A stretch of 61,500 nt of DNA from a virus, in the IMG/VR virus record IMGVR_UViG_3300047509_000139, positions 1 through 61,500 of that record; one strand, given 5' to 3'. The translations under genes were made by a program, and so were the position numbers. Shown piece by piece: positions 38,666 to 47,709 of the stretch (position 1 is its first letter; every line of letters starts with the position of its first letter). Below the pieces are notes generated by a model that saw only the letters and a program-made list of their open reading frames with translations, did no database searches and had not been told where the DNA came from.

Positions 38666-38874
38666 GAGAAAAGTGCACTGAGATTTAGTTGCTCCGGCTC
38701 CGGCGCGGTTTCTGCCGCCCGCGCGCGCTTCTTCGCGGCCCGCTTCTCCTCGCGCGCCTTCTGCCGCACCGCAAACCCATTGAGTCCGTCCAGCCGCCAC
38801 TTCACTTCGTCCCGAATTTCTCGCGAAGACGGAGTAAAACGGTTGAACGGATAAGGAAACCGCTCCTGCCTCAC
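38662..38874 (-). CDS. 70-aa basic protein
   Basis: GTG start in a GTGA overlap. Begins RQERFPYPFNRFTPSSREIR; Lys/Arg/Ala-rich middle. Its stop codon lies inside the P5 -35 box. Confidence 0.6.
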   Translation of the reverse strand: MRQERFPYPFNRFTPSSREIRDEVKWRLDGLNGFAVRQKAREEKRAAKKRARAAETAPEPEQLNLSALFS

Positions 38875-39917
38875 AAACCGCAACCTCCCTCACATTCCAT
38901 GGCGAAGCGGTTCTGCTTTTCGTTACCAAAGTCGATCTTATCTATAGGCTTGCAGGCTTTGTGCAGATAGAGTTTCTGCTTTAGATCGCGCGATACTAAA
39001 ACGTTCGGCGCTCGCATACCGGCGTCGATCCTTATAAGTGCATCGTGAGTAGTTGGCTGCTGCATGTGCCGCGCCCACGTCGGGTCATCCTTGAACGGGC
39101 ACATAATGCATGCGGAGCCGTAGACCTTGTGCGGGACGGAGTGCTGTAGCTCCCGGTCGCAATCATCGCGCGTAAGCATGCGGCCATCTTCGATCAACGG
39201 GAAATGAACGCGCCAGTTTGCCTTCTGTCGTCGCCCTGTCGTTACTGATATAACCGTCTCTTCGCCGAATAGCCCTTCCTGAACGGTATCTTCTTTATCC
39301 GCCGTCTCAAAACGCCGCGCTATATCGTATGCTCGTGAACGTTCGTCCCAGGAGATGCCGATGTACTGATGAACCACCATATCCTTTGGCAGACGATCTC
39401 CTGGCGACAGGCCGAGCAGTTCATACCTAATCGCGCGCTCGATGACCTCGATCTTGTATTCCTTCGTGCACTGACGTGGAACGATGGATAGATTGCGTCC
39501 TTCTATCGCGGCCGTATAGGCCGGAATGGTTGCGAACCGGTGGTGCATGTTCTCAGTAAGAGCATCGCCATTCGGATGATTAGGAGATACCGCATCATCG
39601 CGAAGCAGGTCCGAGCTAATCTGTCCTCGCGTGCGTACGAGGATCGGGCAACCGTACCCACCGTGGTTCGAACTCTTCACTAGCGGAGACTTAGAGTCCA
39701 GAAACGCGGCCTGCGTTCCAAGCCAATCCAGATGAGCGTAGAACGATTCCTCCGGGTCGGGTAAACCTTGCCGTCGTTCTTCTCCGCCTATTTCATCCTG
39801 TGTATCTGATATAATCGCGTAATCGAACCGCTGGATATCTCCGCGCATCGAAAGCAGGTACAGCCACGTTGACTGAACTCCCGCGCCAAGGTTGAGGATA
39901 TGCAATTCAAAAGTCAC
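38871..39917 (-). CDS. PAPS-reductase-like/adenine nucleotide alpha hydrolase protein
   Basis: 348 aa with a GTG start in a GTGA overlap. ILNLGAGVQSTWLYLLSMRG has the PP-loop motif (SGGxxS-like as GAGVQS), then RQCTKEYKIEVIERAIRYEL, RVHFPLIEDGRMLTRDDC and ACIMCPFKDDPTWA. In phages these are annotated as PAPS reductase or DndC-like proteins; the substrate here is unknown. ATP pyrophosphatase chemistry is inferred from the loop. Confidence 0.78.
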   Translation of the reverse strand: MTFELHILNLGAGVQSTWLYLLSMRGDIQRFDYAIISDTQDEIGGEERRQGLPDPEESFYAHLDWLGTQAAFLDSKSPLVKSSNHGGYGCPILVRTRGQISSDLLRDDAVSPNHPNGDALTENMHHRFATIPAYTAAIEGRNLSIVPRQCTKEYKIEVIERAIRYELLGLSPGDRLPKDMVVHQYIGISWDERSRAYDIARRFETADKEDTVQEGLFGEETVISVTTGRRQKANWRVHFPLIEDGRMLTRDDCDRELQHSVPHKVYGSACIMCPFKDDPTWARHMQQPTTHDALIRIDAGMRAPNVLVSRDLKQKLYLHKACKPIDKIDFGNEKQNRFAMECEGGCGL

Positions 39918-40141
39918 CGCGCCAACTCCCGCGCCCGCTCGTTCATCCTGGTTTCCAGCCGTTGCCGCTCCATCCTAATCACCGCGCGGAGATCTTCCTC
40001 CGTTGCCATACGCACGAACGTCCTCGCTTTGCCTACCCTACACGATGGACAGATGGCCGGAAGCCAAGGAGCAACGTACATCGCGACGCACGTCGGACAG
40101 AATACGTCGATGCCGCGGAACGGCTCTAGTTGCTCAGGCAC
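39914..40141 (-). CDS. zinc-ribbon hypothetical protein
   Basis: 75 aa from a GTG that follows GAGG. FCPTCVAMYVAPWLPAICPS gives two Cys pairs; the C-terminal 30 residues are a charged helix. Overlaps its upstream neighbour by 8 nt. Confidence 0.55.
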   Translation of the reverse strand: MPEQLEPFRGIDVFCPTCVAMYVAPWLPAICPSCRVGKARTFVRMATEEDLRAVIRMERQRLETRMNERARELAR

Positions 40142-40322
40142 CGACCAGGAACCTCGCTTCCCGAGCTTCGGTGATGGACCGAAACTTGTAGATCCTGTCA
40201 CCGTGCTCGATCACTACGGGAGTCGGTTTGTGAGCATCGAGCGACTTCCCGCACTCTAGGCAGCCGTCCCCGCTCCTCGGAGTCTTGCGCTGCGGTTCAC
40301 GAAATGGATGATCTTGTGGCAT
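40134..40322 (-). CDS. small zinc-ribbon protein
   Basis: 62 aa. MPQDHPFREPQRKTPRSGDG then CLECGKSLDAH and RIYKFRSITEA. AAGGAGG precedes the ATG. One zinc site likely. Confidence 0.55.
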   Translation of the reverse strand: MPQDHPFREPQRKTPRSGDGCLECGKSLDAHKPTPVVIEHGDRIYKFRSITEAREARFLVGA

Positions 40323-40506
40323 TGCTGGTGACCTCCTTCGGTACATAGACTGGATGCAGTATCGTCGGCTTGTTCGGACGCTGAGGAACCGGCAACGGTT
40401 TGATGCCCATTAGCACGAACTTGCGAAACCACTTCCGAACGGAGATTGCAGCGACGTGCCACTCAAGGCAGGGAAGAGGATCGCAGTAGCGGCAAGCGTT
40501 AGGCAT
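40297..40506 (-). CDS. 69-aa hypothetical protein
   Basis: MPNACRYCDPLPCLEWHVAA, WFRKFVLMGIKPLPVPQRPN; basic and Cys-containing. Overlaps the downstream gene by 26 nt. Confidence 0.55.
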   Translation of the reverse strand: MPNACRYCDPLPCLEWHVAAISVRKWFRKFVLMGIKPLPVPQRPNKPTILHPVYVPKEVTSNATRSSIS

Positions 40507-40968
40507 CTATCCGGTTACCTCCATCAACAGATCCATTTGCCCCTTGGCCGCGCCGGTATGGAGCCACGAGAACCTTTTCTCATAGCGGGCCATGAAGTCG
40601 TCCAGGTCTTTGATGTCGCCCCAAACCTCGGCACCGCGCTGCCGTTCGCGTTCCTGCCACCGGAACTGGCGGCAGACTCCGCATACCTTTGAATCTCCTG
40701 GGATACAGGTACACTGTCGGCGATCACCACGCTGCTTGAACTCGCACCATAGCACCAGCGTCAACCCGGCGATCTTGAAGTCGTCACCGATGTACCGGAC
40801 GAACAGGTAGTCACACTGGCCAGGCTCGCCGGAGGAGAACGTCTGCGCCGGTCCCTGAAACACTCCGCGCGTAATCCGAACGGCCCGCCACTGCCTCCAC
40901 GCCATGAAGTCGCAGCACTGCCGCGTTACATGGCGCTCCAGAACCTTGATCGAAGTGGACTGCTTCAT
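40507..40968 (-). CDS. VRR-NUC-like nuclease
   Basis: 153 aa from ATG 40968. AVRITRGVFQGPAQTFSSGE, QCDYLFVRYIGDD and LVLWCEFKQRGDRR (catalytic E-x-K), then ECTCIPGDSKVCGVCRQFRW-like Cys motifs and GQMDLLMEV match the VRR-NUC family of PD-(D/E)xK nucleases. Phage forms act as Holliday-junction or DNA-structure endonucleases. Divalent metal-dependent. Confidence 0.7.
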   Translation of the reverse strand: MKQSTSIKVLERHVTRQCCDFMAWRQWRAVRITRGVFQGPAQTFSSGEPGQCDYLFVRYIGDDFKIAGLTLVLWCEFKQRGDRRQCTCIPGDSKVCGVCRQFRWQERERQRGAEVWGDIKDLDDFMARYEKRFSWLHTGAAKGQMDLLMEVTG

Positions 40969-41103
40969 AACTTCACAATACCAAACATTCCACGTCAATC
41001 GTCATCTGCCGCCGGCCAGAATCCTGATAGCCGATCCCATTCGGTACGGCCATCTTGATCGGTAGCATGGCAAGAACATTCACATTGCCAGTCGTCGTCT
41101 ACT
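40969..41103. other. unassigned interval
   Basis: 135 nt between two minus-strand genes. A protein-like frame on the minus strand (WQCECSCHATDQDGRTEWDR) lacks a usable start codon, and a 26-aa alternative exists; neither is convincing. Confidence 0.3.
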
Positions 41104-41466
41104 TCATCTCCGTCTCCGTAACCGATACGCCTTCAATTCATCTAGCCGCGATTTCAGGATCGCCATAGCCTTGCCGAATTCTTCTGGATCTTCTTCCATC
41201 GCCTCCCACTTCTCCATCGCTTCAGCCGCCGCGATGCAGATGTTGAGGAACTTCAACTCCGGCCGCTTTGGGCATTTCAGGATATGAGCTAACAGACGCT
41301 TGCTGCGTTCAGCATCCGACAACCCGCCGTAGTCCGATAGTTCTCCGCAGTAGGAGCAGTACGCCCGACCGATGGCATGCCACGTAGCCGCCTTGATCAG
41401 CCGCACGCGGTCCTGCTTCGGCGTGTGCAAGAGATCGGTCGAAAGTTGAGTGGCCCAGTCTTTCAT
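41104..41466 (-). CDS. hypothetical protein
   Basis: 120 aa from the ATG overlapping the upstream stop. YCSYCGELSDYGGLSDAERS has a Cys pair; the helical C-terminus contains LNICIAAAEAMEKWEAMEED and ends RRRR. Function unknown. Confidence 0.6.
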   Translation of the reverse strand: MKDWATQLSTDLLHTPKQDRVRLIKAATWHAIGRAYCSYCGELSDYGGLSDAERSKRLLAHILKCPKRPELKFLNICIAAAEAMEKWEAMEEDPEEFGKAMAILKSRLDELKAYRLRRRR

Positions 41467-42227
41467 ATCCCCGCCTCTGGAGCCCATATGGAATGCTGGT
41501 TAGAGTGCGCCCAGTACTTCTTCTCATCCGATCTCATCATCAACAAATGCGCCAACACGTCGTCTGTTGGTACGAGCGCTCCCGCCCAAGTCCCGTCAAA
41601 TAGTCCTATCGGATGCATGCAGAGAGCGCACAGGAGCCGAACGCCCACGTCTCCGCGCTTCCGGTCTGGAGTCGTCGTCATGGCTAACGTTGGACGTAGC
41701 CTGCGGAACATGTAGATTATCTTGCTGCGCGGGCTCGTTTCCAGGAACGTGCCGGTCATGACGTAAGCCTGATAAGCCCACTCCGAGACGTGCCGCTTGA
41801 AGGTTTCCAGTGCTTTCAGTTCCGCCTCAAAGCTCCATGACCGCGCCGCACCGATTGTATCGATCAACATCGTTGCTTGGTTCTGCCGCCGTCCATAGGT
41901 GAAGTAAAACCCTTTGGAATCGCGCCAGATCTGCAATCGTTTGCCGTCGCGGTAGGATTCCCAGGAATTGCGAAGAGTCACCGATTCGTCTACGTCAACG
42001 TTTCGGCATACGTGAAGGCTCGGCTCCGGATCAAAGGTCTGGGAAAGCCTTTCAGCGAACGGATACGACGGGTGAATTACCATCCGCATCCCCTTGACCG
42101 GCATCGGCATGCCGGCCCATTCGCCTTGCCGCTTCGCTTCTCGTGCGATGGCAGCGTGAACCTCGTCCCAGGAAACGCTTCCGGGAGTGATCTTGGCTCG
42201 CTTTGCTAGGTCCGTTAGGATGGCCAC
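41463..42227 (-). CDS. conserved phage protein of unknown function
   Basis: 254 aa from a GTG after GGCTGGAGGA. MPVKGMRMVIHPSYPFAERL, FLETSPRSKIIYMFRRLRPT and ALCMHPIGLFDGTWAGALVP are strong shared blocks of a family found in many phages. The fold and activity are not known. Confidence 0.75.
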   Translation of the reverse strand: MAILTDLAKRAKITPGSVSWDEVHAAIAREAKRQGEWAGMPMPVKGMRMVIHPSYPFAERLSQTFDPEPSLHVCRNVDVDESVTLRNSWESYRDGKRLQIWRDSKGFYFTYGRRQNQATMLIDTIGAARSWSFEAELKALETFKRHVSEWAYQAYVMTGTFLETSPRSKIIYMFRRLRPTLAMTTTPDRKRGDVGVRLLCALCMHPIGLFDGTWAGALVPTDDVLAHLLMMRSDEKKYWAHSNQHSIWAPEAGI

Positions 42228-42229
42228 GG

Positions 42230-42823
42230 TTATCCTCCAGCCGAGCGGCCTACCGCCGTCGCCTTGGTCGTCTCCATCGGTAGCCGCCTCTCCTTCTTGT
42301 GGGGTCCCTTGTGGCCTTTCGGGCGACCGCAGCTGCACAGAGTTGTATCTTCCGGTTCGACTGCGACGGTTGCAATCTTCTGAAATTTCTCTATGTAGGC
42401 TTGGTCTACAGGGGGATAAGTTGTAATTACATCGTTAGTTTCACGCTGTTTTCTTAGCCGATATGCACCTTCTTCCATGTCGGACTCTCGTGCTGCAAGC
42501 GGATCGAAATCGGCCACGATATACTCCCCGCGCGCTTCATCGAAGTCCTTGATTCTCTCGTACGCCTTCTTGCCATCGCGCTCAATTTCAACGATCAATG
42601 CGAACCCGCGCCGAAGCATGTCCGTAATGATCCGCTTCGCGCGTATGGTTTCGGACGGATTGTCCTTATCATATGTGATCTTCACATCCCCTCCCTGCAC
42701 ATTAAGAATCTCCAGTACGCCGGTCGGTTGCGGAAGTGCGGCTGCTTTTGCCGCCTGGGCTTCAAGGCATGCACGGCAAGCCTCCTTGTTCTCGCTGATC
42801 GTTTTACCGCATGCGCACTTCAT
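42230..42823 (-). CDS. hypothetical protein with zinc-ribbon ends
   Basis: 197 aa. N-terminal Cys motif CACGKTISENKEACRAC; core EILNVQGGDVKITYDKDNPS and KAYERIKDFDEARGEYIVAD; C-terminal TTLCSCGRPKGHKGPH. The core resembles phage proteins with the ADFDP motif. Unknown role. Confidence 0.65.
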   Translation of the reverse strand: MKCACGKTISENKEACRACLEAQAAKAAALPQPTGVLEILNVQGGDVKITYDKDNPSETIRAKRIITDMLRRGFALIVEIERDGKKAYERIKDFDEARGEYIVADFDPLAARESDMEEGAYRLRKQRETNDVITTYPPVDQAYIEKFQKIATVAVEPEDTTLCSCGRPKGHKGPHKKERRLPMETTKATAVGRSAGG

Positions 42824-43089
42824 TTTGCCCCCCTTCGCTTCAGCAGCGATTGAAGCTCTTCCACGAGCGGAAAGATGTGCTTCTCCTGATGCTCGATCTT
42901 GTCCAGAAAGTGGTTGATTTGGCTCCGCCGTTGAAACAGCGCCTTCCGGATCTGGACGATGCGCAACTCGTCACCGCCTTCCCGCTTGATCTTGGCGTAC
43001 CGTTCCGCAGATTGATTGCGGACGCGCTCCTGATAGTCAGGATGAGTTTTGTAGTAGCGCTGATGGTAGGAAAGCGACCGGACAGGCAT
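42820..43089 (-). CDS. hypothetical basic helical protein
   Basis: 89 aa from the ATG sharing a base with the upstream TAA (TAATG). MPVRSLSYHQRYYKTHPDYQ, then a coiled coil (RRSQINHFLDKIEHQEKHIF). No family recognised. Confidence 0.55.
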   Translation of the reverse strand: MPVRSLSYHQRYYKTHPDYQERVRNQSAERYAKIKREGGDELRIVQIRKALFQRRSQINHFLDKIEHQEKHIFPLVEELQSLLKRRGAK

Positions 43090-43169
43090 TACATGCACCC
43101 CCTCAATATGAATACGGCCGCGATGAGGATGGCGATCAGAGCCCAGGGAGACGGTCGCCGGTTAGTCAT
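43089..43169 (-). CDS. 26-aa single-span membrane peptide
   Basis: MTNRRPSPWALIAILIAAVF followed by ILRGCM. A basic N-terminus and one transmembrane helix. Overlaps both neighbours. Confidence 0.5.
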   Translation of the reverse strand: MTNRRPSPWALIAILIAAVFILRGCM

Positions 43170-43356
43170 TCATTGCCTCCATGGGTACGTCTCCGGCACC
43201 GCTTGATCGTTCAGCAGCGAGTATCTTGTTTATCTGCCGCTTCCATGCGTTGCGGACTTCATGGCGCGGACAGTCTCCGCCCATTTCGAATAAGCACTTC
43301 GGACGGTCAACTCCGGCTCCGCATGCTGGGCACTTCGGTTCAGGAGGAAGATTCAT
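43162..43356 (-). CDS. zinc-ribbon protein
   Basis: 64 aa. MNLPPEPKCPACGAGVDRPK, then CLFEMGGDCPRHEVRNAW; two Cys pairs. Start overlaps the upstream membrane-protein stop (ATGA). Confidence 0.65.
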   Translation of the reverse strand: MNLPPEPKCPACGAGVDRPKCLFEMGGDCPRHEVRNAWKRQINKILAAERSSGAGDVPMEAMND

Positions 43357-43596
43357 ACCACCCCGATCAAGTGGAGCAACCACGTAACGATGGCCGCAGG
43401 CACCATGAACTCTCCGAGGAATAGTCCCGCTATCGCGCACGGCCAGAACGGTACGGCGACCGCATTGGCTCACGATGAGCGGCAACCACGTTTGGAGAAC
43501 GTACTGCGTCGTGAATCCTCCGGCTAGGAGGTTCGCCGCGACGATCATGATGCAGCAGCCGGAACTTAGGGTAAATCCTGCGAGCTGTTTAGCCAT
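43353..43596 (-). CDS. membrane protein, broken by a +1 shift
   Basis: Frame 1: MAKQLAGFTLSSGCCIMIVA, GFTTQYVLQTWLPLIVS. Near 43,464 homology in hydrophobic character moves to +1: VPFWPCAIAGLFLGEFMVPA, IVTWLLHLIGVV, ending at 43353 with an ATGA overlap. About 80 aa with three transmembrane segments when joined. First gene of the leftward operon from 43,605. Confidence 0.6.
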
Positions 43597-43604
43597 CGAA
43601 AACT

Positions 43605-43633
43605 AGTTTACTACTTTTCTGTTGCTTTTTCAA
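43605..43633 (-). promoter_or_regulatory. leftward promoter at 43.6 kb
   Basis: -35 TTGAAA (43,628-43,633), 17-nt spacer, TAAACT (43,605-43,610). Drives the leftward gene set from the membrane protein. Confidence 0.7.
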
Positions 43634-43650
43634 AACTTTTATTCTAGAAT
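43622..43650 (+). promoter_or_regulatory. rightward promoter at 43.6 kb
   Basis: -35 TTGCTT (43,622-43,627), 17-nt spacer, TAGAAT (43,645-43,650). It overlaps the leftward promoter, so the two may exclude each other. Confidence 0.7.
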
Positions 43651-43657
43651 CTTTTCG

Positions 43658-43855
43658 ATGGCTGAAAAAGAAGATTGGCGAACATTTGCAGGAGCTACCT
43701 TTCCTGTCGAAGTGGCTGAGCAGTTGGAGCGTCCATGCAAACGGGCCGATATAAAGAAGCGCAAGCGTCTACTTGAAATTGTACGACGCGGCCTTGCCGC
43801 TGAACGAAACCGTATGTTCGGACCGAAAGAATTGAAAGGCGCTACCAAACGATGA
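43658..43855 (+). CDS. 65-aa hypothetical protein
   Basis: MAEKEDWRTFAGATFPVEVA then CKRADIKKRKRLLEIVRRGL. Helical and basic C-terminus; may bind DNA. First gene rightward. Confidence 0.65.
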   Translation: MAEKEDWRTFAGATFPVEVAEQLERPCKRADIKKRKRLLEIVRRGLAAERNRMFGPKELKGATKR

Positions 43856-45270
43856 CCCCACAAGAGCAGCGCGGCCTAGTCAAGCGTGAAGAGTTCGCGG
43901 CTACGCAGGTTGAATCTTCCGCCGAGATCCAGGTAGCTGGAATTACGGCACGGGAGCGTGCCCGCGTTGAGGCCATGTCAATTATCGCGGAGCGACATCC
44001 GAGAAACTGGGATACTGTCCGTGTCCGGCTGCTATCGCACTGTGACCGTCCGGGTTTTGCCGAGATCGCCCGCTACTGCAAGCCGGTGGGAAAGAAGAAG
44101 GTCAACGGCAAGTGGGAGGATAGCTTTGCCGAAGGTTTGTCAGCGCGGTTTGCAGAAACCGCTCGTCAGGAAATCGGCAATATGTGTGCAGAAACCAGCG
44201 TCGTCTACGAGGACGACCTCATCCGCATCGTGCGCGCCTCAGTACTTGACCTCCAGCGAAATAACCTCGACTCTCGTGAGATCACTGTTGCCAAGGCAGT
44301 AGAGAAACGCGGGAAGAAGAACGCGAAAGGTGAATGGGAACCGCCAGAGGGCCGCGAAGTGATCGGACATCCGCGCATCAACTCGTACGGCGACCCAGTA
44401 TGGCTCGTCAAGGCTACCAACGACGAGATCCGCAACGCTCAAAACTCAGAGATCTCCAAGGCCCAGCGTGACGAGTCGCTTAGGCTTATCCCGAAGGACA
44501 TCCGCGACGATTGCGAAGCGCGAGTGCTCGAAACGTTGAACGATCCAAAGAAGGTAGATCCTACAGCGGCGCGCAAGCGGATCATCGACGCCTTCGCTTC
44601 GATCAACGTTACTCCGGACGACCTGGAGCTATACATTGGTACGAGGCTGGACAAGATTTCGCCGGCTCAGTTGAACAACCTGCGCGGCTTGTTCTCCGCG
44701 ATCAAAGACGGCGAGATATCGTTCGCTGATGCCTTTGAATCTGCTCAGGGCAAGAAACCGAGCGGTTCTCAGGCAGCCGCCGACTCCGTAGCCGACCAAA
44801 AGATCCGCGACCTGGAAGAACAGGCGCGAAAAGGTCAAGCGGGTTCGAATCCCGCCTCTGTTGAGTCGCAGAGAGACGCTGCTGGTAGCAGCACAGGCGG
44901 TTTGAAAGTTCCGCCAGACTCATCCAAATCCCCGCAAGCACCCTCGCAGCAAGAGGCCGCTTCTACCGCTGCTCCGCCGGACGCACAGACTGCCACTGCC
45001 GTTCCAGCGGAGGAGCGGCAAGCGGATGTACGGATTCCTATCTACACCATCGAGAATCCGCCGCCTGACCCTGAAGAAACCAACCTACCCAACGGATCGC
45101 GGTGCAACTTCATGGGGAAACCGCTCGTCGTAACGGAGGAAGCGGGTGAACCGAAGAAGTGGTCTCCAGATACAACCGCTCAGTCTCAACCGAAGCAGGA
45201 GCCGCCGAAGGATGCCAAGCCGGACGCTCCGAAGATCCAGTTTGGGAAGAAGCCGGGGAACGGGAAATGA
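43852..45270 (+). CDS. conserved phage protein, possible single-strand annealing type
   Basis: 472 aa. WEDSFAEGLSARFAETARQE, YEDDLIRIVRASVLDLQRNN, RINSYGDPVWLVKATNDEIR and SKAQRDESLRLIPKDIRDDC are blocks found in phage proteins near recombination genes, where they resemble RecT/Rad52-like annealers in layout. Residues 300-470 are a Pro/Ala/Ser-rich disordered tail. Neighbours: an SMC/RecF-type ATPase downstream, which fits a recombination role. Confidence 0.6.
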   Translation: MTPQEQRGLVKREEFAATQVESSAEIQVAGITARERARVEAMSIIAERHPRNWDTVRVRLLSHCDRPGFAEIARYCKPVGKKKVNGKWEDSFAEGLSARFAETARQEIGNMCAETSVVYEDDLIRIVRASVLDLQRNNLDSREITVAKAVEKRGKKNAKGEWEPPEGREVIGHPRINSYGDPVWLVKATNDEIRNAQNSEISKAQRDESLRLIPKDIRDDCEARVLETLNDPKKVDPTAARKRIIDAFASINVTPDDLELYIGTRLDKISPAQLNNLRGLFSAIKDGEISFADAFESAQGKKPSGSQAAADSVADQKIRDLEEQARKGQAGSNPASVESQRDAAGSSTGGLKVPPDSSKSPQAPSQQEAASTAAPPDAQTATAVPAEERQADVRIPIYTIENPPPDPEETNLPNGSRCNFMGKPLVVTEEAGEPKKWSPDTTAQSQPKQEPPKDAKPDAPKIQFGKKPGNGK

Positions 45271-45653
45271 TCACGCGCCGCTACTTATTCTGGATGATCG
45301 CATGCGCCGTACTCGGTAGAAAGTTGTTCGCTGAATTGCATCTACCGATCGTAGATGACTTGCGCGATCTTCCACCGGGAGTTCCGGGGCTACTGCGCTT
45401 TGACTTTGCCGCGCAGTTTGCGAACGCTCTAGGAGTTCCGATGAAACCCGACCATCAGCCGGTCTGGTACTACATCTCCGCGATGGATAACAAGGTGCTG
45501 TGCCTAATCGTTCCGGATTACGAGACCGGCAAACCGGCAGCTATCCCGTGGATGAAGTCGCCGTATCCGGAGTTCGAGAAGAAGCTCTTGATTGAACACC
45601 TATCCGGAGTACAAACTAAGAATCGAACCCAATGGGTAAAGTTGCCGGAGTAG
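45267..45653 (+). CDS. hypothetical protein
   Basis: 128 aa, ATGA overlap. N-terminus LFWMIACAVLGRKLFAELHL may be a membrane anchor. GVPMKPDHQPVWYYISAMDN follows. No family recognised. Confidence 0.6.
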   Translation: MITRRYLFWMIACAVLGRKLFAELHLPIVDDLRDLPPGVPGLLRFDFAAQFANALGVPMKPDHQPVWYYISAMDNKVLCLIVPDYETGKPAAIPWMKSPYPEFEKKLLIEHLSGVQTKNRTQWVKLPE

Positions 45654-45658
45654 CCCAA

Positions 45659-47149
45659 GTGAAAATTACCAACATCACGATCACGGACACTTATGGGACA
45701 ACCCATGCAGCGTTCAAGCCCGGTACGGTTACGCGGATCTGTGGCCGCAACGGGAGCGGAAAGTCATCGGTACTCCGAGCCCTGCTTTACATCTTCTCCG
45801 GTGGCTGCGATCCGTCCGTCGTGCGCAAGGGAGCCGAGAAAAGCTTCATCTCACTTACCCTGGACGACGGTACGATCATCGCGAAGACTACGAGGCCGAA
45901 GCGCGCACGCAAGGGATCGGAAATCACCGGCTGGGTAGCGGACCTAGAGATTACCGCGCCGGACGGGTCCGTGATCGATGCACCGCAGTCGTACATCAAC
46001 CAACTAAGCGAGGCGCTGGCCGTCGATCCGTCTGTATTGCTCCGAGTAGACGCAACCACCGTACCTGGACGCAGGCAACTTGCCGCAGAACTCATGAGGC
46101 TGGTGCCGATAGTATTTACACAAGAGGAGATTGCAACCGCAATCAGATACCGTAGCACGGTTGAGGTGCCAAGAGGGAACGAAGACGTACTCGCACTTCC
46201 TCCAGCAATAGACTTGCCTGCTGAGATGTCCATCAATCTGGAGCAATTAAAGAAACTTGCTGCCTCTGTAACCGAGCAGCGCCGCAGGATCGGACAGATG
46301 CGCGATGAATCCTCCGGAGCGGTAGCGCAGCTCAAGAAAGCATTGCCGGAAACGACCGGGGAAGTCGCCGCTGCTTTCTTATCCGACCAACTCAAAGATC
46401 TGGAAGCCGCGCGTATCGAGATTGAGAAGGCTCACGCTGACCGCCGCCTTGAGATCGAACGCGAGAAGACGGCAGCACTGGATAAGGCACGGCAGGAGTG
46501 GACAGAATCGGTTCAGGCAACAAACGCTGAAATCGATGCAAAGATTCGTGCTCTAGAAACGGAGCGTAGCACGCGCAATGCTGCCGCGAAAGATATCCAG
46601 TTGAAGATCAATGCCGCATGCGCTGAGGCCGAGAAGTTGGCACTCGCCGAACTCGAAAAGGAAGCCGACCCGGAGAAGCAGCGTGTAGTCCAGGAGATTG
46701 CGGTAATCAAAGAGCGCATCGTCGCCAACGCCAAGGCCGAAGGAGTGCGGCAGCAGATCGCCATCCAGGAGCAGTCGGCCCGCGCTGCGAACTGGACGTA
46801 TGACCAACTGACCGAAGTACTTACCCGCATGGAAGCGCTACGGCTGGAGAAGCTGAACGGATTGCCGGTCAGCGGGTTGACGGTTGAAGGCGATGCGGCT
46901 TACCTGGACGGGATACCGTGGGAGAATCAGAATACTATGCGCCGCGTCCAGGCCGTGCTGGAGATCTGCACGCAGCGGTCCGGCAAGCTCCCTTTTCTGA
47001 TCATAGATGACGCCGAGCATGCCGATGCAGAGATGCGCGCGGCTATCGAGCGCGGATTGGCGGAGGCGGGCTACCAGGTGATCGAGGCGATTGTGTCGGA
47101 GGGGCCGCTGACGATTGAGACGGTAAGCAAGGAGACGCTGTTCGCATGA
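45659..47149 (+). CDS. SMC/RecF-like ATPase
   Basis: 496 aa from a GTG after GGAG. ICGRNGSGKSSVLRALLYIF is the Walker A with the family-specific GRNGSGKSS. The middle is coiled coil with Glu/Ala/Lys heptads. Near the end PFLIIDDAEHADAEMRAAIE holds the Walker B (LIIDDA). The signature motif is not evident, as in small phage members. Likely forms an ATP-dependent DNA-bridging or processing protein with the preceding annealing-type protein. Confidence 0.8.
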   Translation: MKITNITITDTYGTTHAAFKPGTVTRICGRNGSGKSSVLRALLYIFSGGCDPSVVRKGAEKSFISLTLDDGTIIAKTTRPKRARKGSEITGWVADLEITAPDGSVIDAPQSYINQLSEALAVDPSVLLRVDATTVPGRRQLAAELMRLVPIVFTQEEIATAIRYRSTVEVPRGNEDVLALPPAIDLPAEMSINLEQLKKLAASVTEQRRRIGQMRDESSGAVAQLKKALPETTGEVAAAFLSDQLKDLEAARIEIEKAHADRRLEIEREKTAALDKARQEWTESVQATNAEIDAKIRALETERSTRNAAAKDIQLKINAACAEAEKLALAELEKEADPEKQRVVQEIAVIKERIVANAKAEGVRQQIAIQEQSARAANWTYDQLTEVLTRMEALRLEKLNGLPVSGLTVEGDAAYLDGIPWENQNTMRRVQAVLEICTQRSGKLPFLIIDDAEHADAEMRAAIERGLAEAGYQVIEAIVSEGPLTIETVSKETLFA

Positions 47150-47166
47150 GAATACGGAGGCCCTAG

Positions 47167-47349
47167 ATGGGAAGCGATCCTCAGACCTACTTGCAAGATC
47201 AGCACGACCGCGACTTTGGAGACGTGGAGCGCATGCTGGAGCGTATCTACTCGTTTCTGGAAAAGGTTAACCACGTTCATCTACCGGACGCCACGATCCT
47301 GCGCGCGAGTGAAGTATGGGATCTTCTCCAGAAGGTGAAACGACGATGA
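47167..47349 (+). CDS. 60-aa hypothetical protein
   Basis: MGSDPQTYLQDQHDRDFGDV; helical. GGAGG is placed before the ATG. Confidence 0.6.
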   Translation: MGSDPQTYLQDQHDRDFGDVERMLERIYSFLEKVNHVHLPDATILRASEVWDLLQKVKRR

Positions 47350-47582
47350 CGCGACCAACGGAAGGCGAACTGGTGGACATGCAGCGACGGGCGCGGGCCG
47401 TCATCGAGACGCTAAACAACGCTGAAGGATCCGTAAAAAACCGCCGAGGCAACGCCCTTGACTTTCAGGATGCGGCGGAGCGCATCGGCCAGTGCTCTGA
47501 TCTCGCCGAGCGCGTTTCGGACGACATCGACAAGCTCGCGGACTGGATACGGTCCGCAGATAACGTCACCCAGCGACGATAA
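47346..47582 (+). CDS. 78-aa hypothetical protein
   Basis: MTRPTEGELVDMQRRARAVI and AERIGQCSDLAERVSDDIDK; helical, ATGA overlap with the previous gene. Confidence 0.6.
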   Translation: MTRPTEGELVDMQRRARAVIETLNNAEGSVKNRRGNALDFQDAAERIGQCSDLAERVSDDIDKLADWIRSADNVTQRR

Positions 47583-47709
47583 CCTGGGAGAAAATGGAGG
47601 TAGTCTCCCGCTTCGGTAAGGGATATGCAAACTTGAGTTTCACGGAGCCTGACTGTTAAGAATCAGCGGGACCGCTTGCAAACCGGTCCCGCGTTAAAAT
47701 TAAGCCAAT
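47583..47709 (+). other. spacer with a strong hairpin
   Basis: Hairpin GCGGGACCG-8 nt-CGGTCCCGC at 47,666-47,691, followed by GTTAAAATTAA, not a clear U-tract. It might end transcription or be part of a decayed tRNA-like sequence (CTGA-CTGTTAAG). No gene. Confidence 0.4.

Noticed and set aside
47640-47695. Possible tRNA-Asn-like sequence (CTGACTGTTAAG...ATCAG)
   Set aside because: No acceptor stem or TTC T-loop; kept only as a hairpin region.
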